A stretch of DNA of 52,428 nt from Planctomycetota bacterium (lineage in GTDB: Bacteria; Planctomycetota; MHYJ01; WSZJ01; JACPWG01): assembly GCA_016197205.1 (NCBI GenBank), contig JACPWG010000194.1, positions 1 to 52,428 of the forward strand, in the 5' to 3' direction. This document shows, in pieces, positions 16,518 to 24,537 of the stretch (positions within the stretch are counted from its first letter, which is position 1; each line of letters begins with the position of its first letter). The position numbers and the translations under genes were made by a program. The notes beneath the pieces were generated by a model. That model saw nothing but the letters and a program-made list of their open reading frames with translations. It had not been told where the DNA came from and did no database searches.

Positions 16518-17108
16518 GTGAGACGCAGCCGCCCCATTCCACGACGGCCCAGGCCGACCGGGTTCACGCTGCTGGAGCTGGTCGTAGCCTTGGCCATCCT
16601 CCTGGTCCTGCTCGGCGCCGCGATCCAAGTGACGCTCCAGGGACAGGCAGGCTACGAGACGGACACGCTCGCCCTCACCCTCGAGGGGGATGGTCGTCGC
16701 GTCATCGACCAAATCGCCCACGAAGTGAGACAGGCGGCCGCCTCGACGCTCGTGCCCGCCACGCCCGCCGCGAGCACCAGCCTCTCCTTCAAGATGAACA
16801 CGGGCTATGGCGCGAGCGGCGTCCAGCTCGGACCCCTCTTCGCCTACGCCTTCGCCCTGGAGTCGGGTGAGTTCGACAACGGCCTCGACGACAACCGGAA
16901 CGGGCTGACGGACGAGGGGGTCGTGACCCGGCAGGTCGCCGGCGGCGTCCCCGTGACGATTGCGCGCTACGTCCGCAAGAACGGCCTGACGTTTACCTGG
17001 AACGCAGCGACCTCCACTCTCCAGCTCGCCCTGGTGCTGGAGAGGCTCGACTCCCGCGGGCAGCTCCTGTCCCGCACGGTGAAGACCTCGGTCAAACTGA
17101 GAAACTGA
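16518..17108 (+). CDS. Prepilin-like protein (PilW/GspJ-like)
   Basis: A 196-residue protein from GTG 16518, eight bases after the preceding stop, with GAGGGAT as ribosome binding site. A classical prepilin peptidase site G/FTLLE is followed by a hydrophobic helix (LVVALAILLVLLGAAIQV). The following EGDGRRVIDQIAHEVRQA segment and a beta-rich C-terminal half are typical of PilW/GspJ-type minor pilins. The first residues are very basic (MRRSRPIPRRPR). Expected location is the inner membrane, then the pilus or pseudopilus. Confidence 0.8.
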   Translation: MRRSRPIPRRPRPTGFTLLELVVALAILLVLLGAAIQVTLQGQAGYETDTLALTLEGDGRRVIDQIAHEVRQAAASTLVPATPAASTSLSFKMNTGYGASGVQLGPLFAYAFALESGEFDNGLDDNRNGLTDEGVVTRQVAGGVPVTIARYVRKNGLTFTWNAATSTLQLALVLERLDSRGQLLSRTVKTSVKLRN

Positions 17109-17138
17109 ACGGAAGGCACGAACGCCGGGAGAACGGTC

Positions 17139-18320
17139 ATGCAGTGCGCTCGAAGCGCTCGACGGACGCGCAAGGACAGGGGCGGGGCGCTCCTCTTCGT
17201 CACGATCCTGATCGTCGGCATCCTCGGGCTCTCGGCGGGGATGCTCGCGCGAAGCCTCTCCGAGGGGCGAAGCGTGGAGCTGTCCCTCCTGGAGGCCTCC
17301 GCCCTGGCGTGCGCGGAGGCCGGCGCGCACGCCGCCCTCCACAGCCTGAGTCACGGCGGGACCGGCGTGCTGGGATCGTCCACCGCGCCTTCGGCGTATT
17401 GGGCCGGGAGCTACTACACGGAAATCTACGACGCCACGAGCCCGCCGGACGGGTCGAAGGCGATCGTCTCGCGCGGCTCCTGGGGGAAGAGTTGGCGTGG
17501 CGTGGAAATGATCGTCAAGCAGACGCTGACTCCCGTCAGCTTCAACGCGCGTGCAGGCATCACCACCAAGTCCGACGTCCAGACGCTGGGCAATTTCACC
17601 GTCGACGGGCGCGACTGGAACGACACGGGTACCGCCCTGGTCGATCGAGGGACCTTCGGCATCAGCAGCATGCGCTCGATCGCCGCGGGTGGAGCTTCCG
17701 CCGTGGGCGGGAACGGCAGCCCGCCGACCGGCGCTCCGACCTCGGGCCTGGAGATCGAGCCCAACGCGGCGTGGCCGTCCGGGTTCCCGCCCGGTCCCGA
17801 CGAGGCCGTCGGCCTCCCGCCGGATACGCTGAAGGCCGCCGCCAAGGCAAGCGGGACGTACTGCGCCTCCGCCGCGGAGTGGATCGCGCTGGTCGCGGCG
17901 AACGGCGGGAAGACGCCCTCCGGCAAGGTGATCTATCTCGACTTCGACGGGATTACGCCGATGGAGTTCGGCACGCCGCTGAACGCGGACCCCTCGATCC
18001 TCGTCATGCACAATGCCAAGAGCTCGGCGTACATGAAGAACCTCCATGGTTATTTCAAGGGACTGCTGCTCGTGGACGACATCGACCACGGAAACGCCGG
18101 CACCCTCATCCTCGGGGCGATCATGACCTTTCGCCCCACGACGGGCGGGAACGCCTTCGGGAACGGCGACGCGGACTTCAAGTACTCGAGCGCCGTCCTG
18201 TCCCGGCTGCCGGGCACCAGCTCCGGCGACTTCTCCATCGTCTCCTGGCGGGAGTTCCCCGCCTTTCTCCAGGGCAAGCCCGCCTGGGCCACCGGCGGCG
18301 CTTCCAACGGCGGGTTCTGA
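17139..18320 (+). CDS. PilX/GspK-like pilus assembly protein
   Basis: A 393-residue protein from ATG 17139, 30 bases after the previous gene. The N-terminus has basic residues and RGGALLFVTILIVGILGLSAGM, the pattern of PilX/GspK-type minor pilins that lack glutamate 5. A segment with LLEASALACAEAGAHAAL follows, as in PilX, where early helical residues precede a larger domain. The remaining ~300 residues are Gly/Ser/Thr-rich and beta-like. Context (third of three pilin-like genes) supports a minor pilin-complex role. Its stop overlaps the next start (TGATG). Confidence 0.7.
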   Translation: MQCARSARRTRKDRGGALLFVTILIVGILGLSAGMLARSLSEGRSVELSLLEASALACAEAGAHAALHSLSHGGTGVLGSSTAPSAYWAGSYYTEIYDATSPPDGSKAIVSRGSWGKSWRGVEMIVKQTLTPVSFNARAGITTKSDVQTLGNFTVDGRDWNDTGTALVDRGTFGISSMRSIAAGGASAVGGNGSPPTGAPTSGLEIEPNAAWPSGFPPGPDEAVGLPPDTLKAAAKASGTYCASAAEWIALVAANGGKTPSGKVIYLDFDGITPMEFGTPLNADPSILVMHNAKSSAYMKNLHGYFKGLLLVDDIDHGNAGTLILGAIMTFRPTTGGNAFGNGDADFKYSSAVLSRLPGTSSGDFSIVSWREFPAFLQGKPAWATGGASNGGF

Positions 18321-19639
18321 TGCGGCGCACACGCCTCCGTTTCGCCACCCGCTTCGCGGCCGCGCGCGCCCCCGCCACGGCCCTCTTGGGACTCGTCCTC
18401 GGCGCGGGCGTGCCTTCCCCGGCCCCCGCGGACCAGGTGCGCCTCACGAGCGGGGACGTCCTCGAGGGGGAAATCGCGGCCGACGACCCGGAAGCGGTGG
18501 TCGTCCGGACCACCTACGGCACGATGCGGATCGAGCGGAACCGCGTCGCGGCGGTCCTCCGCTCCCCCCGACGACCGTCCCCCTCTTCCAGCCGGCCCGC
18601 CCCCACCCAGCACGAAACGCAACCTCGCCCGACCGAAACGAAGCCCCTCGATGATCGGGCGTCGACCCTCGCCGCCCGGGCGGTCGCGGAGGAAGACGAG
18701 GGCCTGCCGCAGGAGCTGCGCGAGCGTGTCGCGAAATTGGCGGCCAGGCTCGCGGGGCCGTTGACCGCCGGCGCACGCGCGCAACTCCGCGACGACCTCG
18801 AGAGCCTGCCGGCGGTCGCCTGCTCCCTCGTTGCGCGGCTGTCGCGGGAGGCCCGAGAGCCCGCGACCGTCGCCGTGCTGCGCGAGGCGGCGGACACCCT
18901 GCGTTTCCGGCTCGACGCGGCCCGCGCGCGCCCGGAGCTGGGCGGCGACGACCCACGGGCGCGCGCGAATGGACTCCGGGCCCTGGCCGCCGAAGCGGAC
19001 CCCCACGTCGTCCCCTATCTGCTCCGGACGCTCGCGGTTGATCCCGCGCGCGAGGCGAAGCAGGAGTGCCTCCGCTCGCTCGCGCGGATCGGGGACGTGC
19101 GGGCCGCTCCCGCTCTCGTGCGGGCGCTCCGTGCGGACGAGGTGCGGCTCGTCGGCGAGGCTTCCGCCGCGATCACCTCCTGGGCGTCGAATGCCGCCCG
19201 GCCCGAGCTCCTGGAGGCGCTGCTCCGGGCATGGGAGGGCGCGCCCTCCCCCCGGTCGGCCGTCCTGCTCGAAGCCCTTGTGACGATCGAGCGGCCGGTC
19301 GTCGCGGAGGCGTTCCTCCGCTGCGTGTCCGCCCCGGAGGCGGAGGTGCGCGCCGCGGCCTTCGGGGGACTGGCCCGCGTCGGGACCGCGTCCGCGGCCG
19401 ACGCGTGCGCTCGCGGGCTCGGGGATCCCGCTCCCTCGGTGCGGGCGGCCGCGGCGACCGCGTTGGGGCGGGCCGGCCGGCCCGAAGAGGCTGCGCCCCG
19501 GTTGATCGAAGCGCTCCGCGACCCCGACCCCGCCGTCATTCGCGCGGCCCACATGGCCCTCCAGGCCTCCACGGGAGAGCGCTTCGCGCCCGAGGCGGAC
19601 GTGTGGACGCGGTGGTGGAGAACGAGGCCGGGAAAATAG
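18320..19639 (+). CDS. Exported HEAT-repeat protein with N-terminal SH3-like domain
   Basis: A 439-residue protein starting at ATG 18320, which shares a base with the preceding TGA, so it is translationally coupled to the pilin-like genes. Residues 1-35 look like a signal peptide. Residues about 37-75 (VRLTSGDVLEGEIAADDPEAVVVRTTYGTMRI) form a small beta domain common in planctomycete surface proteins. After a Pro-rich linker, residues about 200-425 contain at least five HEAT-like helical pairs (EAEVRAAAFGGLARVG, DPAPSVRAAAATALGRAG, DPDPAVIRAAHMALQA). A periplasmic or envelope scaffold role is inferred. It lacks lyase catalytic residues that would suggest a bilin-lyase type HEAT enzyme. Confidence 0.78.
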   Translation: MRRTRLRFATRFAAARAPATALLGLVLGAGVPSPAPADQVRLTSGDVLEGEIAADDPEAVVVRTTYGTMRIERNRVAAVLRSPRRPSPSSSRPAPTQHETQPRPTETKPLDDRASTLAARAVAEEDEGLPQELRERVAKLAARLAGPLTAGARAQLRDDLESLPAVACSLVARLSREAREPATVAVLREAADTLRFRLDAARARPELGGDDPRARANGLRALAAEADPHVVPYLLRTLAVDPAREAKQECLRSLARIGDVRAAPALVRALRADEVRLVGEASAAITSWASNAARPELLEALLRAWEGAPSPRSAVLLEALVTIERPVVAEAFLRCVSAPEAEVRAAAFGGLARVGTASAADACARGLGDPAPSVRAAAATALGRAGRPEEAAPRLIEALRDPDPAVIRAAHMALQASTGERFAPEADVWTRWWRTRPGK

Positions 19640-20173
19640 CCGTCTTCCGAAGAAAAACCGGCTTCCCCGAAAGCTTGCGGCCTTCCTGCCTGCACCGACT
19701 GGCGTGCGTGTCTGACTTGTGCCTTTACGGGCACTGGTGTGCCCTCAACAGCTGGGGGTTCACGAGATGGGCACGATTGCGGCGAAACGGGTCTGCGACG
19801 GTCACACGGAACCGCGACCGTGAGGGAGCGGTCTCCGCGCGTTCTTCCAGAGCCGCGGATTCGACCTCGCTGCCCGATGGGTTCCCACGGCGTTCGCCTT
19901 CGGGTCGGCAGCCTCGAACCGGAGGTCATGGCAGGACGCCCCCAGACCGCTCCCTCAGTACCGCTCCACGGAAGTCGGTGATCAATAGCCGAAGGCAAGT
20001 TCGGCCGCCCGCGAGGCACGCGAGCGAGGCGTAGTAACGGAGAACTACGTCGAGCGAGCGCAACACCCCGCCCACCGAAGCGCCGTAGCGCGAAGGCGGG
20101 AAGCGGGCGGCCAAAATCGCCCAGCAGAGGGGTCACCCCATTCCGTGGGACGGTACCAGGCCGACTGTCCTGG
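19640..20173. other. Intergenic stretch with two dispersed repeats
   Basis: Between the HEAT gene and the convergent VOC gene. Bases 19808-19850 carry the GAACCGCGACCGTGAGGGAG repeat, also present at about 33290 and 36055. Bases 19959-20157 are a ~199 bp MITE-like element. No gene is evident. Confidence 0.55.
19959..20157 (+). repeat. MITE-like repeat with 15-bp terminal inverted repeats, copy 1
   Basis: It begins TACCGCTCCACGGAA and ends TTCCGTGGGACGGTA, whose reverse complement matches the start at 13 of 15 positions. The inside is shared with 43526-43719 (same orientation) and in part with 15831-15905 (opposite). No coding potential resembling a transposase was seen. Confidence 0.75.
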
Positions 20174-20560
20174 TCATTGTCCGACCGGCGGTTGCCAGAG
20201 CTCCAGCTTGTTTCCTTCTGGATCGATCACCCAGGCAAACTTTCCGTACTCGGAATCGTCGATCTTCTCGAGAACGTTGCAGCCTTCTTCGCGTAGGACT
20301 TTGACCAGGGCGTGCAGATCCTCCACGCGGTAATTGACCATGAAACTTGCGGTGCCGGGCGCAAAGCGGTCATCTTGCGCCGAACCAATGGACCAGATGG
20401 TTGTTCCGGCCACCGGCTTCCCTTCACCGTCGGTCCAGGTGAAGGCCGTACCACCCCATTCCTGGACATCGATTCCGAGGTGCCTCTTGTACCACGCCTG
20501 TAGTGCCGGAGCGTCTTTGGCTTTGAAGAAGATGCCGCCGATGCCAGTGACTCGCTTCAT
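20174..20560 (-). CDS. VOC (glyoxalase/bleomycin-resistance) superfamily protein
   Basis: A 128-residue protein from ATG 20560 with GGAGG five to nine bases upstream. It has one VOC fold: the N-terminal half KRVTGIGGIFFKAKDAPALQAWYKRHLGI and the C-terminal half SFMVNYRVEDLHALVKVLREEGCNV, then FAWVIDPEGNKLELWQP. The C-terminal glutamate in KLELW is the typical metal ligand; an N-terminal ligand pair is less clear. Members range from metal-dependent lyases and dioxygenases to resistance proteins, so no substrate is assigned. It lies 53 bases downstream of purB on the same strand and may be co-transcribed. Confidence 0.85.
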   Translation of the reverse strand: MKRVTGIGGIFFKAKDAPALQAWYKRHLGIDVQEWGGTAFTWTDGEGKPVAGTTIWSIGSAQDDRFAPGTASFMVNYRVEDLHALVKVLREEGCNVLEKIDDSEYGKFAWVIDPEGNKLELWQPPVGQ

Positions 20561-20613
20561 AGAACCTCCGAGGCCGGGTTGTGCGGTACTCCTCCCCCCT
20601 GCGTCCTCCCGCC

Positions 20614-22071
20614 CTACACCCGGAGCTCCGGCTTCACCCCCAGCCGGTCCCGATATCGGTCGAGGCGCGGTCGGACTTCGCGCGCCAGGAACTCGTCCAC
20701 CTGCGCCGGCGCGCGGCCGACGTAGCGGGCGGGGTCCAGCACCTTGTCGAGTGCGCCCAGCGCGGCGGCGAGCGACGGCTCGGCGCGCAGCCGCTCCAGG
20801 AGGTCGTTTTCGCCGGTCTCCCGCATGCCCAGGGCGGCCGCCATCGAGCAGCGGCGGATCACCTCGTGGAGGGTCTGCCGGTCCCCACCCGCCTTCACCG
20901 CCTCCATCAGCAGGTCCTCGGTGGCCAGAAACGCCATCTCGTCGCGCACATGCCGCTCGATTACCCGCGGGTAGAGGGTGAGCCCGGACGCGATGTCCTG
21001 GTAGAGGATGAGGACCGCGTCGGCGGCGAGGAAGCCCTCGGGCACGGCGAGCCGGCGGTTCGCGGAATCGTCAAGGGTCCGCTCGAACCACTGCGTGGAC
21101 GCGGTAAGGGCCGGGTTCAGCGTCGAGACGATCAGGTGGCGGGCGAGCGAGGCCATCCGCTCCGACCGGACCGGGTTCCGCTTGTAGGCCATCGCCGAGG
21201 AGCCGACCTGCGTGGCCTCGAACGGTTCCTCCGCCTCGCGCAGGCCCTGAAGCAGCCGGACGTCGCTCGAGAATTTCCCGGCCGACTGCGCGATACCGGA
21301 CAGGCACGTGAAGACCTGCGCATCGACTTTGCGCGGATAGGTCTGGCCCGTGACGAGGTAGCTCGCGGCAAAGCCGAGCTTCTCCGAGAACAGCCGGTCG
21401 AGGGCTGCGACTTTGGCGGCGTCGCCTTGAAACAGGGCTAGGAAGCTGGCCTGGGTGCCGGTCGCCCCCTTCGCGCCGAGGCCGCGGAGGCCGGCGCGGC
21501 GGAACTCCAGCTCGTCCAGGTCGGAGACGAGGTCCTGGGCCCAAAGGCTCGCGCGCTTGCCGACGGTGGTTAGCTGCGCGGGTTGGAGGTGGGTGAAGGC
21601 GAGAGTCGGGAGGTCGCGGTGGCGGGCGGCGAACGAGGCGACGGCATCAAGGGCGTTGACGAGGCGCGTGGCGAGGAGGTCGAGGGCGTCGCGCAGGAGG
21701 AGGAGGTCGGCGTTGTCGGTCACCAGGGCGCTCGTCGCGCCGAGGTGGATGATCTTGCGCGCGGAGGGGCACTGCTCGCCGAAGGTCCGGATGTGGGCCA
21801 TCACGTCGTGGCGCACCTCGCGCTCCAGCTCCGCCGCGCGCGCCACGTCGATTTCCTCGGCCCGCGCCCGCAGCTCCGCGAGCTGCTCGGCCGAGATCGG
21901 CAGCCCCAGCTCCCGTTCCGCCTCGGCCAGCGCGATCCAGATCCTCCGCCAGGTCCTGAATTTCTTTTCGGGCGAGAAGAGGTAGGCCATCTCCGGGGAG
22001 GCGTAGCGCTCGGGCAGGGGGTTTTCGTAGCGGGTGGAGGGGGAGGTCAAGGGCGGGGCTCCGGATGGCAT
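20614..22071 (-). CDS. purB: Adenylosuccinate lyase, eukaryote-like type
   Basis: A 485-residue protein from ATG 22071. It splits adenylosuccinate and SAICAR to fumarate plus AMP or AICAR in purine synthesis, in the cytosol. Conserved residues include RHDVMAH (H88), the catalytic THLQPAQLTTVGKR (H161) and the signature loop GSSAMAYKRNP (290-300). The N-terminus (YASPEMAYLFS, KFRTWRRIWIALAEAE) and WFERTLDDSANRR match, as I recall the sequence, the animal/fungal enzyme more closely than the E. coli or Bacillus types. No clear Shine-Dalgarno sequence precedes the chosen start. It is 37 bases downstream of the M64 gene, probably in one transcript. Confidence 0.92.
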   Translation of the reverse strand: MPSGAPPLTSPSTRYENPLPERYASPEMAYLFSPEKKFRTWRRIWIALAEAERELGLPISAEQLAELRARAEEIDVARAAELEREVRHDVMAHIRTFGEQCPSARKIIHLGATSALVTDNADLLLLRDALDLLATRLVNALDAVASFAARHRDLPTLAFTHLQPAQLTTVGKRASLWAQDLVSDLDELEFRRAGLRGLGAKGATGTQASFLALFQGDAAKVAALDRLFSEKLGFAASYLVTGQTYPRKVDAQVFTCLSGIAQSAGKFSSDVRLLQGLREAEEPFEATQVGSSAMAYKRNPVRSERMASLARHLIVSTLNPALTASTQWFERTLDDSANRRLAVPEGFLAADAVLILYQDIASGLTLYPRVIERHVRDEMAFLATEDLLMEAVKAGGDRQTLHEVIRRCSMAAALGMRETGENDLLERLRAEPSLAAALGALDKVLDPARYVGRAPAQVDEFLAREVRPRLDRYRDRLGVKPELRV

Positions 22072-22108
22072 TCGCGAGGGCGACGGGAAACGGCGGGCCG
22101 CCGTCGGC

Positions 22109-23116
22109 CTACTCCAGCGGGTTGGCCTTGTGGTAGGCCCCGTCGTCGAACTTCTCACCGACGGTCTCGACGATCTTTCGGGACAGCGCTTCCCGGCAGA
22201 CCGCGCAGAACGACTCCTCGTACTCGCGCATCTTGCAATTGCGCTGCGGCCGATACACGCCCTTGTCGCGGAAGTAGCCCCCCTCGAAAGCTCCGATGGT
22301 CGTGGAGGCGTAGGGGTAGTTCAGGAAGTGCCCCCACTTCAGCGACCGCTGGAAGGTCTTCCAGTTGAGGCGGTTCACCCGCGACGAGACCGTCAGGTTC
22401 GGGAACACCAGGTCCGACGCGCCCGGCGGCAGGGGGAAGTTCGTCGCGACGCTCAGGTCCGTGTATTCGTCGCCGAGGTTCGCGAAGCTGTGCCCCATTT
22501 CGTGGATGCCGACCTGGAAGGACTGCGTCCCGTAGGTCGAAAAACAAGGCGCGGGGTACACCTTGCCCGTCCTCGGGCAGGTCACCGTGCCGCCGCTCCC
22601 GCCGTAGCGCCCGTCGTTCACCATCACGAAGATGATGTCCGCGCTTTCGACGTTCAAGGCGGCCTTCACGACGGCGTCGGGCGACTGGTACTGCAGCAGC
22701 CGGTCGATCCCCTGGATGCGGTAGGTGGACTTGAACGCGGTGCGGCGGCGGTTCTCCCCGGGCCGGCTGTCCGCCCCGGCGTCCGGCGACTCGACGTAGA
22801 CGACGTGGAGGTTGAAATACGAGGCGTAGCGGTCGAAAGGGGTCTGGCCGAAGAAGCAGTCCGCGAAGGCGCGTGCGTCCTTCTCGTACTTCCCGCCGGG
22901 CAGGAGGTGGCGACGCGTGTACCCGTCCCCGAGGAGGACGATGTCGACTTTTTTTGCGTTGGGGCCGTGGTCCACCAGTCGTTGGACCCTCAAGCCCTGC
23001 GACTCGGTCAGGGCCAGCGCCGCGGTGGGATCCTCGGCCCGGAGCCCCAGCGCGAGTCCCACCGTTGCCACGAGCACCGCGGACGGCAGGGCAAGGAGGA
23101 TCCTTCGATCCTTCAC
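22109..23116 (-). CDS. M64 family (IgA protease-like) metallopeptidase, secreted
   Basis: A 335-residue protein. GTG 23116, with GGGAG six to ten bases upstream, gives a clean signal peptide (residues 1-27, cleaved about LRA/EDP). Longer in-frame starts would run into the promoter at 23160-23188. The zinc site is HEMGHSFANLGDEY (H205, E206, H209, with D216/E217), as in peptidase M64. The C-terminal Cys pattern NCKMREYEESFCAVC is also characteristic. The substrate is unknown; the IgA link is only the family name. A promoter with 17-base spacer lies immediately upstream, and purB follows on the same strand. Confidence 0.87.
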   Translation of the reverse strand: MKDRRILLALPSAVLVATVGLALGLRAEDPTAALALTESQGLRVQRLVDHGPNAKKVDIVLLGDGYTRRHLLPGGKYEKDARAFADCFFGQTPFDRYASYFNLHVVYVESPDAGADSRPGENRRRTAFKSTYRIQGIDRLLQYQSPDAVVKAALNVESADIIFVMVNDGRYGGSGGTVTCPRTGKVYPAPCFSTYGTQSFQVGIHEMGHSFANLGDEYTDLSVATNFPLPPGASDLVFPNLTVSSRVNRLNWKTFQRSLKWGHFLNYPYASTTIGAFEGGYFRDKGVYRPQRNCKMREYEESFCAVCREALSRKIVETVGEKFDDGAYHKANPLE

Positions 23117-23159
23117 CGGGGTCTCCCACTCATTTATATTCCGAACCAGGACGGGGAGC

Positions 23160-23188
23160 ACTATACCACTGCGGTCTTCGGAAGTCAA
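23160..23188 (-). promoter_or_regulatory. Putative sigma70-type promoter for M64 peptidase (and purB)
   Basis: On the minus strand this reads TTGACT (23188-23183), a 17-base spacer and TATAGT (23165-23160), giving a leader of about 37 bases to GTG 23116. Confidence 0.65.
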
Positions 23189-23249
23189 TCCCTAGAATGT
23201 TCATCGGAGAACAAGCGCGATAACTTGAAGAGAGCCAACAGGAAACGGA

Positions 23250-24533
23250 TTATGGGTCGTTGGGCGCCTTGACCCCGTTCCAGGCCGCCCACTGCTCCGC
23301 GAGCGCGCCTGCCGTCGTCACCCAGGCGTCTCCATACGCGGCGATCCGCTCCACGATCCGCCCGTAGGCTTCGCGACCTTCCTCGTTGCCGCTGAATTGC
23401 GGGTCCGGGTGCGTGTTCAGGACCGCGACGCCTCCCACGCGCCGGATGCGCTCGATGGACGCTTCCCACACCGCGACCCTGTCGGCGAGCGGCACCCGGT
23501 GAAAAAGCAGGTGCGCGTCTTCGGGCACGGTGAGCGGCAGCTCGACCAACGACCCGATCCGGAAGGGAAAGACCGTGCAGCACCCGAGTCCCTCGCAGGT
23601 GTTGGGCACGCTCGCGTCGTAGCGGAAGAGGAGCGGCAGCGTTTCGAAGAGCCGGTCCGTGCGGAGGAGCGAGGGGGAGCGAAAGCCCCGGGCCGCATAG
23701 CGCTCGACCAGCGGGCGACAGACCTCGAGGCGCCGCCGCATGGCCGCCGGCTCGTCGAAAGCGATCCGGTTGTCGTGGTTGTCGCCGTGGCTGCCGATCT
23801 CGTGCCCGGCCGCCGCCAGGTCGCGCAGCACGCCGTCGTCGAGCCGGTAGTGGGCGGCGACCACGTTCCAGGTGGAGCGGAGCCCGCGCCGCTCCTCCTC
23901 CCGGCGCAGCAGGCCGAGCCGGCGGAAGCCCCCGCCCGTATCGATGTCGTGCGTGAGCGCGAGGGCGAAACTCTTGCCGCCGGGCCAGCGGGGGACGGAC
24001 GTGGCGCCGCGAGCCTCCGCTTCCATCCAACCCAGCACGTCGGCCGCCGTGTCCACGGGCCACGTAGGAAAGGTCGGCCGGCCCTTCCGCGCGTCCAGCC
24101 AGGAGAGCACCCGCTGGATCCCGAGACGCAGCCCCGATGGGACCCAATGATAGTGGAAGGGAAGGAACCGCGTCACCGGCCGACGCCGCGGGGCGTACCG
24201 CTCCAGCCGCAGGAAGTCGACCGCCTCCGCTGCCGGGAAGCCGAGCCGGGGGCGACCGCCGTCGCGCCAGGCGGCGGGCACCGCGGAGCCGGCGGGGACC
24301 GTGAAGGAAGCGAGCACTTCGGCGCCCGCGGGGGGGCCGGCGCGCGAAAACGCGCCTGCGGTCGCCTGCGTGTCCGGCGGGAAGGGGAGCACGAGCCGCA
24401 CTTCCTCCCCCTCGGCAACCCATGGCGGCCGCCAGCCTCCGGAGAAGCGAAGCCGGACCGGGGTCGGAGAGAAGGTCGTGGCCCGCGGGTCCGGACCCGG
24501 TGGCGCCCCAGCCGCCGATGCGTCGTTCCTCAT
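23250..24533 (-). CDS. Polysaccharide deacetylase-like protein (NodB/CE4 superfamily)
   Basis: A 427-residue protein from ATG 24533, four bases after the stop of the upstream glycosyltransferase gene, so the two are co-transcribed. The N-terminal ~170 residues are unassigned. The catalytic region holds the motif-1 acids in LTHDIDTG (D196, D198) and a metal-binding H-x3-H in SHGDNHD (about 248-254), with FRSPSLLRTD and NTHPDPQFSG further along. The family removes N-acetyl or N-formyl groups from sugars. There is no signal peptide, so the active site is probably cytosolic, as in ArnD-type enzymes acting on lipid-linked sugars. That role is an inference from the ArnT-like neighbour. Confidence 0.8.
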   Translation of the reverse strand: MRNDASAAGAPPGPDPRATTFSPTPVRLRFSGGWRPPWVAEGEEVRLVLPFPPDTQATAGAFSRAGPPAGAEVLASFTVPAGSAVPAAWRDGGRPRLGFPAAEAVDFLRLERYAPRRRPVTRFLPFHYHWVPSGLRLGIQRVLSWLDARKGRPTFPTWPVDTAADVLGWMEAEARGATSVPRWPGGKSFALALTHDIDTGGGFRRLGLLRREEERRGLRSTWNVVAAHYRLDDGVLRDLAAAGHEIGSHGDNHDNRIAFDEPAAMRRRLEVCRPLVERYAARGFRSPSLLRTDRLFETLPLLFRYDASVPNTCEGLGCCTVFPFRIGSLVELPLTVPEDAHLLFHRVPLADRVAVWEASIERIRRVGGVAVLNTHPDPQFSGNEEGREAYGRIVERIAAYGDAWVTTAGALAEQWAAWNGVKAPNDP

Positions 24534-24537
24534 CCGG

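Noticed and set aside
17144..18319. In-frame upstream extension of the HEAT-repeat gene to 17144
   Set aside because: It overlaps the PilX/GspK-like gene in another frame and is Arg-rich nonsense. The signal peptide begins at ATG 18320, which is coupled to the preceding stop.
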